A stretch of DNA of 25,879 bases from JANQTF01 sp036835375 (lineage in GTDB: Bacteria; Bacteroidota; Bacteroidia; J057), in the NCBI GenBank assembly GCA_036835375.1, contig DAITMB010000070.1, forward strand, positions 1 through 25,879, in the 5' to 3' direction. Positions 6,450 through 13,362 of the stretch are shown one piece after another; position 1 is the first letter of the stretch; every line of letters begins with the position of its first letter. The position numbers and the translations under genes are program-made. Below the pieces are notes generated by a model. That model did no database searches and was not told the DNA's origin. It saw only the letters and a list, made by a program, of their open reading frames with translations.

Positions 6450-7760
6450 ATGATTACCCGATATCTGAACCAACGTCCTGTTGCCCTCACCATTTTCGCG
6501 ACGGTGGTCGCCTTCTGCACATACACGTGCATGTATTCCTTCCGAAAGGCATTTCAAGCAGCGGATTATGCCGATGCACCACAGCTCTGGGACCTCACAT
6601 ATAAGTCGGTGCTGGTGATTACGCAGGTGATTGGCTATGCCCTATCAAAATTCATTGGCATCAAGGTGGTCTCGGAGATGTCTTCTAACCGCCGTGCGTG
6701 GACTCTATTGGGTCTCATGACGGTCGCTGGGGTGGCGCTCGTCGGATTTGCTTTGACTCCGGCGCCCTATAATTGGCCGTGGATGTTTTTCAATGGATTG
6801 CCCCTGGGCATGGTATGGGGCCTCGTATTTTCTTATTTGGAAGGACGCAAACAGACCGAAGTCATGGGGTTGGGGCTTTGTGCAAGTTTTATTTTTGCCT
6901 CGGGTGTGGTGAAGGACATGGGCAAATGGCTGATGGGGCTAGGGGTCACCGAGTGGTGGATGCCCATCGCTACGGCCGCAATCTTTATGATCCCGCTCCT
7001 ACTCTCCGTCTGGATGCTCAATCGGCTCCCGGCTCCTAATGAAGAGGACGTTGCACTACGAACGGTTCGTGTACCGATGATGGCTACGGAGCGCCGCGCT
7101 TTTTTCTGGAGATTTGCCTTGGGCTTGGTGCTCCTCGTGATGGTGTATTCTCTGCTCACGGCCTACCGCGACTTTCGGGATGGATTCATGGCTGAATTTT
7201 GGATCGAGCTCAGAGGCCCAGACCATAGCATATCCTTTTCGCAGACGGAAGCCCCTGTGTCAGTGGCAGTACTCCTTCTGCTTATGTTGCTCGTGCTCGT
7301 TCGCAACAATCTCTCGGCGTTGATGATCAACCACGCAGCCATCGCATCGGGATTTGCGATTTTGGGCATCGCGACCTTCGCCTTCTCCCAAAATTGGATC
7401 AGCGACATTTGGTGGATCGCCATGACGGGATTTGGAACTTACATCGCCTATATTCCATTCAATAGCATTCTATTCGACCGATTGATCGCTACGATGAAAC
7501 AAGCCAGCAACGTCGGATTTCTGATTTATGTGGCAGATGCTTTTGGCTATTTGGGGAGTGTGGGAGTCCTGTTGTTCAAAAACCTCGCCGCACCGGAGCT
7601 CAGTTGGGTTGCCTTTTTCTTCCAGGCGGGATATTGGGTGTCGGGAATCGGTGTCGTAGGGACGGCGCTCGCTGGCTGGTACTTTTGGCGAAAGGGATTG
7701 GAACAAGCAGCCAAAGATCGGAAGTCTGAGGAGGCGAACAATATTGTGATACCTATCTGA
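6450..7760 (+). CDS. DUF5690 family MFS-like multipass membrane protein
   Basis: A 436-residue integral membrane protein with roughly 11-12 hydrophobic segments and an N-terminus (YTCMYSFRKAFQAA, residues 25-38) that I recognise from the DUF5690 family, which resembles major-facilitator transporters. The Phe-Arg-Lys segment in the first helix recalls the signature of organophosphate:phosphate antiporters (GlpT/UhpT type). A periplasmic or cytoplasmic loop at about residues 225-275 carries YRDFRDGFMAEFW. No substrate is known to me. It lies 49 bases downstream of the PHP phosphatase on the same strand and is probably co-transcribed. From memory, DUF5690 genes also occur beside TIGR03364 oxidoreductases elsewhere, which supports a shared function in uptake of a phosphonate or phosphoester. 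The C-terminus is a short charged tail. Confidence 0.75.
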   Translation: MITRYLNQRPVALTIFATVVAFCTYTCMYSFRKAFQAADYADAPQLWDLTYKSVLVITQVIGYALSKFIGIKVVSEMSSNRRAWTLLGLMTVAGVALVGFALTPAPYNWPWMFFNGLPLGMVWGLVFSYLEGRKQTEVMGLGLCASFIFASGVVKDMGKWLMGLGVTEWWMPIATAAIFMIPLLLSVWMLNRLPAPNEEDVALRTVRVPMMATERRAFFWRFALGLVLLVMVYSLLTAYRDFRDGFMAEFWIELRGPDHSISFSQTEAPVSVAVLLLLMLLVLVRNNLSALMINHAAIASGFAILGIATFAFSQNWISDIWWIAMTGFGTYIAYIPFNSILFDRLIATMKQASNVGFLIYVADAFGYLGSVGVLLFKNLAAPELSWVAFFFQAGYWVSGIGVVGTALAGWYFWRKGLEQAAKDRKSEEANNIVIPI

Positions 7761-7899
7761 GTTCAGTGACGTATATTGCTTTGCGCCATCAAAAGGAGGA
7801 ATAAGGAGCTGAAATCACACTGACATTCCCTCTTGATCCAGCAAACAGCTGCCTACGCGCATCCATTTCCTTCCCACACATCTCACACTGAACTCCACC

Positions 7900-8391
7900 A
7901 TGATAAAGCGACTCTTTGGAATTCTGGCCATGATCATCATCGTCACCCACGCACAGGCACAGACCGAACTACCCGGGGTGACGATAGAAGACATTCAAGG
8001 CAACAGAATCAGCACCACTACCTTTACCAACGGTGGCAAGCCCATCATCGTGAGCTTCTGGGCGACTTGGTGTAAGCCTTGTCTCAATGAACTCAAGGCC
8101 ATCGAAGAGGTGTATGAAGACTGGCGGGAAGAAACAGGCGTGAAGCTCATCGCGATTTCCATCGACGATAGCAGGAGCGCTTCGCGTGTGAGGAGCTTTG
8201 TGTTGAGTAGTGCGTGGGAATACGAAGTGTATCTCGATCAAAACGGAGATTTTAAGCGCGCCATGAACGTCGTAAATATTCCTCATACCTTCTTGCTTGA
8301 TGGCCAAGGAAATGTCGTGTACCAGCACACTTCTTATGCCCCCGGTGACGAAGATGATTTGTATGAAAAAATTCTAGAGATCACACAATAA
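7900..8391 (+). CDS. TlpA-type secreted thiol-disulfide oxidoreductase
   Basis: A 163-residue thioredoxin-fold protein with a Sec signal peptide (MIKRLFGILA to AQA, cleavage after residue 20). The active site is WCKPC (C58, C61) preceded by IIVSFWAT. The cis-proline region is NIPHTFLLD. The length, the ELPG-like opening of the mature protein and the RSASRVRSF insert match TlpA/ResA-like periplasmic reductases, which keep cysteines of exported proteins or cytochromes reduced. No cytochrome maturation genes are nearby. It is followed by its own terminator and so is probably a single-gene transcript. The start gives a complete signal peptide. The client is unknown. Confidence 0.88.
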   Translation: MIKRLFGILAMIIIVTHAQAQTELPGVTIEDIQGNRISTTTFTNGGKPIIVSFWATWCKPCLNELKAIEEVYEDWREETGVKLIAISIDDSRSASRVRSFVLSSAWEYEVYLDQNGDFKRAMNVVNIPHTFLLDGQGNVVYQHTSYAPGDEDDLYEKILEITQ

Positions 8392-8457
8392 AAAATTGTT
8401 CCTCAGAATTTCGACCAAAGGAATACCTGATTAGACAAACGACATATCAGCGTGGCC

Positions 8458-8494
8458 AAACCGCAATTCCGTCTCGGGACGAATTGCGGTTTTT
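8458..8494 (+). terminator. Intrinsic terminator
   Basis: AAACCGCAATTC (8458-8469) pairs with GAATTGCGGTTT (8481-8492), extended by GTC/GAC with one bulged C, and is followed by a T-run. It lies 66 bases after the TlpA-type gene stop. Confidence 0.88.
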
Positions 8495-8624
8495 CCTTAT
8501 AAGCCACTCATCATCAAAACATTAACAAACTTTTTTTATTATCTTTTACCTATCATTGGATAGAAAAAGATCACATGAACCTGAATCTCATTTCCGGGAT
8601 CCAGGCAAGCACGATGCACTCAAT

Positions 8625-10238
8625 ATGAATCATTTCCACTCACTCCTGCTGAGGCTCTTGGCTTCTCTTGCTATGTCCACCGTTGTTTCAGCACTCTCTC
8701 CGCTCCTTGCTCAGCAAAAGGTCACCATCCAGATCACCCGCGAATCCGAGGATGGAAAAAGTGTGTTTGACACTTCCTTCATCAAGGCGCCAGATTTCGA
8801 TCTGGAAGCATGGCTCGACCAGACGCAACTCAAGCGCACGAGCCCGGGGGAGTCGGTTTCCACGACCATCATCATCAGCGACGAAGAGGATCAAAAAGCG
8901 CAAGCTGACATCTATCGTCCGCAAGAAGAAACCCGTGAAGCGGGGGTGATGGGAGTTTATCTCAACCAAGACCGACATGCTACGCGAGGGGTACCGATCC
9001 AGTCGCTGGTTTCTGGAGGGGCGGCTCAGCGCGCTGGACTGCTTTCCCGTGACACAATCGTTTCCATCGACGGGCAGTCGATTCGCAATTTTGATGATTT
9101 TGTCAAAGCCAAGAAAGGAAAATATGCCGGTGACACACTCGATATTGAGTATCGTAGAGGTGGTACTCTACAATCTATTTCTCTTGTCCTCGCTGGTCGA
9201 AAACCCATGCAAGTAGAGGCCGAACAAGTGCGCACCCATTCTCCGAAAGCCCACTTAGGTGTGTATCCTACTGACCTGACCCCTGCACTCGCCCGAAGTT
9301 TGAGACTGGAGAACCTCCAGGGAGTGTATCTTCAAGGTGTGGTGAAAGGAAGCGCGGCAGATCTCGCAGGCCTCCAATCCAAAGATGTGATCATCCGGAT
9401 GAATGATCGTGAGATCCAAGCCGCTTGGGAGCTGAGCGAGGTGCTGCGTGCACTCTCACCTGGCGATAGTCTCCGAATCGGCTATATCCGATCGGGCGAG
9501 GAAAACTCAACAGTTGCCAAACTCACTGCCCGCTCCTCCCCCACCCCACAAGTGGTGCAGCGCCCCGAGCAGATGCTCATCGAGGAAGGTAGAGCTTTCC
9601 TCGGCGTCACGCTCCGTACCAATACCCAAGCACCCGGAGTGCCGATTGCGAGCGTGGAGCGCAACTCCGCAGCGGACCGGGCTGGCCTTCGCCAAGGAGA
9701 TGTGATCATGAAAATTGATGGCAAACGGACAATCGATTATAACACCCTCTCTACTGTGATGCGCACCCTCTCACCAGATCAGAAAGTGACCATTTCTTAT
9801 CTCCGCGACGAAAGACGCAAGAAAACCAAAGCCATCCTAGGCTACAAAGCCACCAAAGTATGGGTTCGTGTGGATCCCGAACAGCGATTGGATCCTGAAA
9901 GCATCATCGAAGAAGTGCGCATACGCGATCAAAAGGAGGGCGACCAACTTGCTCAGAACATGGAGTCGCCCAATCTAAAAATGGACTTCTTCGAATTTTA
10001 TCCCAACCCCAACCAAGGCGCTTTCACCATCAACTTTGACCTTCCTACCCGGGGAGAAACGATCATTCGACTCTACGGAGCCAATGGACAGATTGTATTT
10101 TCTAAAAACCTTCTGGACTTCTCTGGCGCTTACCGCGAAGTGATCGATCTACGAAATGACGTGAGTCCAGGCCTTTACTTAATTCAGGTAACGCAGGGGA
10201 GCAAAGGAATGGTCAAACGAATGATTGTGAGGCAATAA
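8625..10238 (+). CDS. Secreted triple-PDZ protein with T9SS C-terminal sorting domain
   Basis: A 537-residue exported protein. The signal peptide covers residues 1-29 (LLAQ cleavage region). Three PDZ domains follow at about 106-192, 209-305 and 323-406; each has the Gly-Val/Leu carboxylate-loop strand (VMGVYL, HLGVYP, FLGVTL) and the SAAxxAGL-x-xGDxI signature. Residues 456-537 are a T9SS type A sorting domain opening with FYPNPNQGAF and ending in a basic tail. Before the first PDZ (30-105) is a region I do not recognise. There is no serine-protease catalytic domain, unlike HtrA/DegP or C-terminal processing peptidases, so the protein may be a peptide-binding surface adaptor. The frame opens at a TTG at 8556, but the ATG at 8625 starts a complete signal peptide. 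Confidence 0.85.
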   Translation: MNHFHSLLLRLLASLAMSTVVSALSPLLAQQKVTIQITRESEDGKSVFDTSFIKAPDFDLEAWLDQTQLKRTSPGESVSTTIIISDEEDQKAQADIYRPQEETREAGVMGVYLNQDRHATRGVPIQSLVSGGAAQRAGLLSRDTIVSIDGQSIRNFDDFVKAKKGKYAGDTLDIEYRRGGTLQSISLVLAGRKPMQVEAEQVRTHSPKAHLGVYPTDLTPALARSLRLENLQGVYLQGVVKGSAADLAGLQSKDVIIRMNDREIQAAWELSEVLRALSPGDSLRIGYIRSGEENSTVAKLTARSSPTPQVVQRPEQMLIEEGRAFLGVTLRTNTQAPGVPIASVERNSAADRAGLRQGDVIMKIDGKRTIDYNTLSTVMRTLSPDQKVTISYLRDERRKKTKAILGYKATKVWVRVDPEQRLDPESIIEEVRIRDQKEGDQLAQNMESPNLKMDFFEFYPNPNQGAFTINFDLPTRGETIIRLYGANGQIVFSKNLLDFSGAYREVIDLRNDVSPGLYLIQVTQGSKGMVKRMIVRQ

Positions 10239-10312
10239 ACCAAATAAGGATTCCTGGAAAGGGAAGGCTAATACATAGGGATTCCTGCGGTTTGCTTTCT
10301 AAGGAGAAAGGA

Positions 10313-11356
10313 TCAAATCGCCGATTGCTGCTGTGGCCTACCTTTCGAAAAAATTCTCACGCCACTGTCTTTGCCTTTTCGGAGGGCTTGCTGCTCTGCT
10401 TCGGGAAGCTGAATCATAGATTGGCAGTCACTGGAACAGCAGCCCTCGTGGCGCTGGGCACAGGTGTCGCACTGAATAAAAAGAAGGTTGCACGTGACAT
10501 TAGCGCAATTGGTGTGGGTGTCGCAAAGCGCCCCGCACTGATGACAGTGCGCAATGACTTCGTCGGAGATGCGCTCTCCCAGCCGTTCGTCGAAGACGAA
10601 GTTTTTCCCAACGAACAAGTTTTCCAAGCCCTGCTCCTGCACGTCGTGAGCGTACTTGATGATGCCTCCCTCGAGTTGATACACCTTCTTAAAACCCCGA
10701 TGCTTGAACCAAGCGCTGGCTTTCTCACAGCGAATGCCTCCTGTGCAGTACATCACAATGTGTTTTTCCACGTGCTCGCGTAGCAAATTTTCTACTACTG
10801 GCAGCGAATCCCGGAAAGTATCGACATCTGGGGTGATGGCACCTTTGAAATGCCCCACTTCTGTCTCGTAATGGTTGCGCATGTCAATCAGCACTGTATC
10901 ATTCTGGCTAATGAGCTCATTGAAAGCGGCAGCGTCCAAGTGCTGGCCTTTGTTCGTCACGTCGAAGGAGGCATCTTCCAGCCCATCGGCGAGGATTTTG
11001 GGTCTGACCTTGATGGTGAGCTTAAAAAAGGATTTTCCATTGTCTTCTACAGCGACGTTGAGTCGCACACCTCGCAGCCAATCGACACTGTCGAGATGAG
11101 CCTGAAACTGCGACCAGGCTTCGAGCGGGACCGAAATCTGGGCATTGATTCCTTCAGCAGCTATGTACACCCGCCCTTTGACCCCTATTTCATCCCAGGT
11201 AAGAAACAGCGAATCTCTAAAGGCTTGAGGATCTGCTAATTGGTGATATTTGTAAAACGAAATCGTCTTCCTTTGAACCGGGTCTGTGGCAAGATTTGCC
11301 TTCAAAATCCTGCCGTCTTGCTTGTTGTACATGGCCATAGGATGCGAATATTTCAT
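10313..11356 (-). CDS. trhO: tRNA uridine(34) hydroxylase, rhodanese-like (YceA family)
   Basis: TrhO hydroxylates uridine-34 of certain tRNAs on the way to 5-methoxyuridine-type wobble modifications. The 347-residue product matches the family length (E. coli about 350). It has the N-terminal acylphosphatase-like domain (RVYIAAEGINAQIS, 62-75), the rhodanese domain with active-site loop CTGGIRCEK (C204, C210), and a cysteine-rich C-terminal tail (ten Cys between 271 and 311) typical of the family and possibly metal-binding. The frame runs upstream to 11425 and would overlap the divergent peptidase gene. A perfect -7 box at 11399-11406 lies in that extension, so the ATG at 11356 is used. It converges with the PDZ gene at 10238. 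Confidence 0.93.
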   Translation of the reverse strand: MKYSHPMAMYNKQDGRILKANLATDPVQRKTISFYKYHQLADPQAFRDSLFLTWDEIGVKGRVYIAAEGINAQISVPLEAWSQFQAHLDSVDWLRGVRLNVAVEDNGKSFFKLTIKVRPKILADGLEDASFDVTNKGQHLDAAAFNELISQNDTVLIDMRNHYETEVGHFKGAITPDVDTFRDSLPVVENLLREHVEKHIVMYCTGGIRCEKASAWFKHRGFKKVYQLEGGIIKYAHDVQEQGLENLFVGKNFVFDERLGERISDEVIAHCHQCGALCDTHTNCANVTCNLLFIQCDTCAQRHEGCCSSDCQSMIQLPEAEQQALRKGKDSGVRIFSKGRPQQQSAI

Positions 11357-11398
11357 CAAATGTTGAATTTTTCGAAGAAGATCACCATACTTGCTCAC

Positions 11399-11406
11399 CA
11401 AACATA
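11399..11406 (-). promoter_or_regulatory. Promoter -7 box of trhO
   Basis: TATGTTTG on the - strand is a perfect TAnnTTTG match, about 43 bases upstream of the trhO ATG. No TTG occurs at the optimal 19-base spacing; the nearest is about 23 bases upstream, inside the start of the divergent peptidase gene. It supports the internal trhO start codon. Confidence 0.5.
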
Positions 11407-11423
11407 GAGATCTACCCCTGCTC

Positions 11424-12734
11424 ATGAATCAATCTTCTCGCCTGATGCTGTCGCTCGTAGTTTGCGTCGCGGCACTTGCGTGGGCCTGCACCCCACAACC
11501 TACCAGCGAAAATCAATCGCAAGTTACAAATCCTTCGCCAGTCGATGAAGTTGTATTTGGGTACCAGACTGCTGGCCTTCGGGTAGTCAATTCCGTTGTG
11601 AAACGGAATGAAAACCTTTCGGAGATTCTATCTCGCTTTCACATTCCGATGGGGAAAGTCGCTGAGCTAGCCCAATCCTCCGGAGATATATTTGATGTAA
11701 AAAAAATTCAGGCTGACCGTCCATATACGATCATTTGCTCGGATGACTCCCTCCAGATGGCTCGCTGCTTCATCTACCAGCCGAACGCGGTAGAATATGT
11801 CGCGGTAGAGTTTGGAGATTCTCTCGTGGTGAGACGCGTGCAGCGCAAGATCGATACCCTGAAGCATAGTTTGTCAGGGGTGATCGAGAGTTCGCTCTAT
11901 ATGTCCATCGTGAATGCTGGCGGCTCTCCTGCGCTGGTCAATGCACTTGCGGACATTTATGCGTGGGAGATTGACTTTTTTGGATTGCAAACAGGTGATC
12001 AATACCGAGTCTTCTATACCACCTATGCAGTAGATGGCGTAGCAGCAGGATTTGGTGATGTCCTCTCCGCGAGTTTTCAGCACCTGGGTAAGGAGTTGCT
12101 CGCCTTTCGCTATGACCAACAAGACGGCCACGGAACCGAATATTTCGATGCGGAGGGAAATAGCTTGAGAAAGACTTTTCTCAAAGCACCGCTTTCCTAC
12201 ACGCGCATCAGCTCACGATTCTCCTACAGCCGTCTTCATCCGGTGCTTAAAATCCGGCGCCCACACTTGGGGGTGGACTACGCCGCACCGATGGGAACGC
12301 CTATAGTCGCTGTCGGCGACGGGGTTGTGACACAGGTCGGCTGGGCTGGTGGTGGCGGCAAGACCATTCGCATCAAGCATAACAGCAATTACGAGACAGC
12401 CTATCTACACCTTTCCCGATACGGCGAAGGCATCACGGTTGGGAAGCGGATTAGCCAAGGCCATGTGATCGGATACGTAGGCAGTACAGGCCTTTCCACT
12501 GGGCCACACCTCGACTTCCGATTCTACAAAAATGGAACTCCGGTAGATCCCCTCACAGTAGATGCCCCTTCAGCCGAACCGATTTCAGAAAACAATCATG
12601 CAGACTTTATCGCTCATCGAAATTTGTTGATCCAGATCATGGAAGACCTGCACTGGCTGGAAGCCAAGACGGAGCTTTTAGCCCATGAAAAGGCGACAGT
12701 AGCCCCTCCAGATGCACTGCCGGAGGAAGGCTAA
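11424..12734 (+). CDS. M23 (LytM) peptidase-family lipoprotein with altered zinc site
   Basis: A 436-residue envelope protein. The N-terminus is signal-like and ends in LAWAC (Cys22), a loose lipobox, so lipidation is likely but not certain. Residues 40-250 form an N-terminal region that includes a short LysM/OapA-like segment (VVKRNENLSEILSRF). The C-terminal LytM domain (about 265-385) has HLGVDYAAP (zinc ligands H281 and D285) and the catalytic-side H329 in YLHLSRYGEG. The final motif, normally HxH, reads GPHLDFRF: H362 is kept but the third zinc ligand is Asp364. Known M23 enzymes are glycyl-glycine or DD-endopeptidases of peptidoglycan, and this one could be active with an Asp ligand or be a non-catalytic activator. 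The start at 11424 begins the signal sequence; an earlier in-frame Leu codon (TTG at 11391) would extend it without benefit. Confidence 0.85.
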   Translation: MNQSSRLMLSLVVCVAALAWACTPQPTSENQSQVTNPSPVDEVVFGYQTAGLRVVNSVVKRNENLSEILSRFHIPMGKVAELAQSSGDIFDVKKIQADRPYTIICSDDSLQMARCFIYQPNAVEYVAVEFGDSLVVRRVQRKIDTLKHSLSGVIESSLYMSIVNAGGSPALVNALADIYAWEIDFFGLQTGDQYRVFYTTYAVDGVAAGFGDVLSASFQHLGKELLAFRYDQQDGHGTEYFDAEGNSLRKTFLKAPLSYTRISSRFSYSRLHPVLKIRRPHLGVDYAAPMGTPIVAVGDGVVTQVGWAGGGGKTIRIKHNSNYETAYLHLSRYGEGITVGKRISQGHVIGYVGSTGLSTGPHLDFRFYKNGTPVDPLTVDAPSAEPISENNHADFIAHRNLLIQIMEDLHWLEAKTELLAHEKATVAPPDALPEEG

Positions 12735-12902
12735 AAGAAATGGGCGAGGGGAAGGAAAACAGGAAAATCAGCAGCGGGATCAAAGTCAAATAGCATCTTT
12801 GTGACCTGAATATTACTTTTTCATCTAATGGATGAATCTTCCTAAAAGCTTGATTATATTTCTGATCCTTTCTAGCATTTTCATTCACAACTACACATTT
12901 TT

Positions 12903-13283
12903 ATGAGCCTGCAAAACAAATATGCTTCTGTCCTGAAACTAGGAGAAGAGCTGGGTGTCAAAGACGGGTCTGTCGTCGAAGAGGGCGGACAGCTCAAAAT
13001 TGGCGGGGTAGCAGCTACCCAGTACGCCAAAAATCAACTTTGGGATGAAATCAAGCGCGTGGGCGGAGATGCTCCAGCTGATTTGATCGCGGATATTTCC
13101 GTCGAAAACACAGCGTACTACACCAAGCATATCGTCCAAAAGGGGGAGTCACTCAGCCTAATCGCTAAGCACTACTTCAAGGACCCTATGAAGTACCAAG
13201 CAATTTTTGAGGCCAACCGTCCTCTTCTGAAAGACCCCAATGTCATCCATCCCGGACAAGAGCTCATCATCCCCAATCTTTGA
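12903..13283 (+). CDS. Kbp/YgaU-like BON-LysM protein
   Basis: A 126-residue protein without a signal peptide. Residues 73-124 are a LysM domain (YTKHIVQKGESLSLIAKHYF, then NVIHPGQELIIP). The N-terminal 70 residues have the length and GGQLKIGGVAATQYAKNQLW pattern of a BON-like domain. This is the architecture of E. coli Kbp (YgaU), a cytoplasmic potassium-binding protein. By that analogy it may sense or bind K+ rather than murein; the function here is inference. It follows the M23 gene by 168 bases on the same strand and ends at its own terminator, which converges on valS. The ATG at 12903 is preceded by an A/T-rich stretch with no Shine-Dalgarno, normal for Bacteroidota. Confidence 0.8.
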   Translation: MSLQNKYASVLKLGEELGVKDGSVVEEGGQLKIGGVAATQYAKNQLWDEIKRVGGDAPADLIADISVENTAYYTKHIVQKGESLSLIAKHYFKDPMKYQAIFEANRPLLKDPNVIHPGQELIIPNL

Positions 13284-13320
13284 TCGAAAGGCTGTGTCTT
13301 TCGTTTCACTGATTCACCAT

Positions 13321-13356
13321 ATGGCCATCGGAGTATCTCTCCGATGGCCATTTTTC
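13321..13356 (+). terminator. Intrinsic terminator between convergent genes
   Basis: ATGGCCATCGGAG (13321-13333) pairs perfectly with CTCCGATGGCCAT (13339-13351) around a 5-base loop, with TTTTTCTTT overlapping its right edge. It ends the LysM gene; the valS stop codon lies only 7 bases beyond. The opposite strand lacks a good T-run after the stem. Confidence 0.92.
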
Positions 13357-13362
13357 TTTCAT

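Noticed and set aside
10292..10783. 163-codon + strand frame
   Set aside because: It is antisense to the rhodanese and Cys-rich parts of trhO and is a shadow of that gene.
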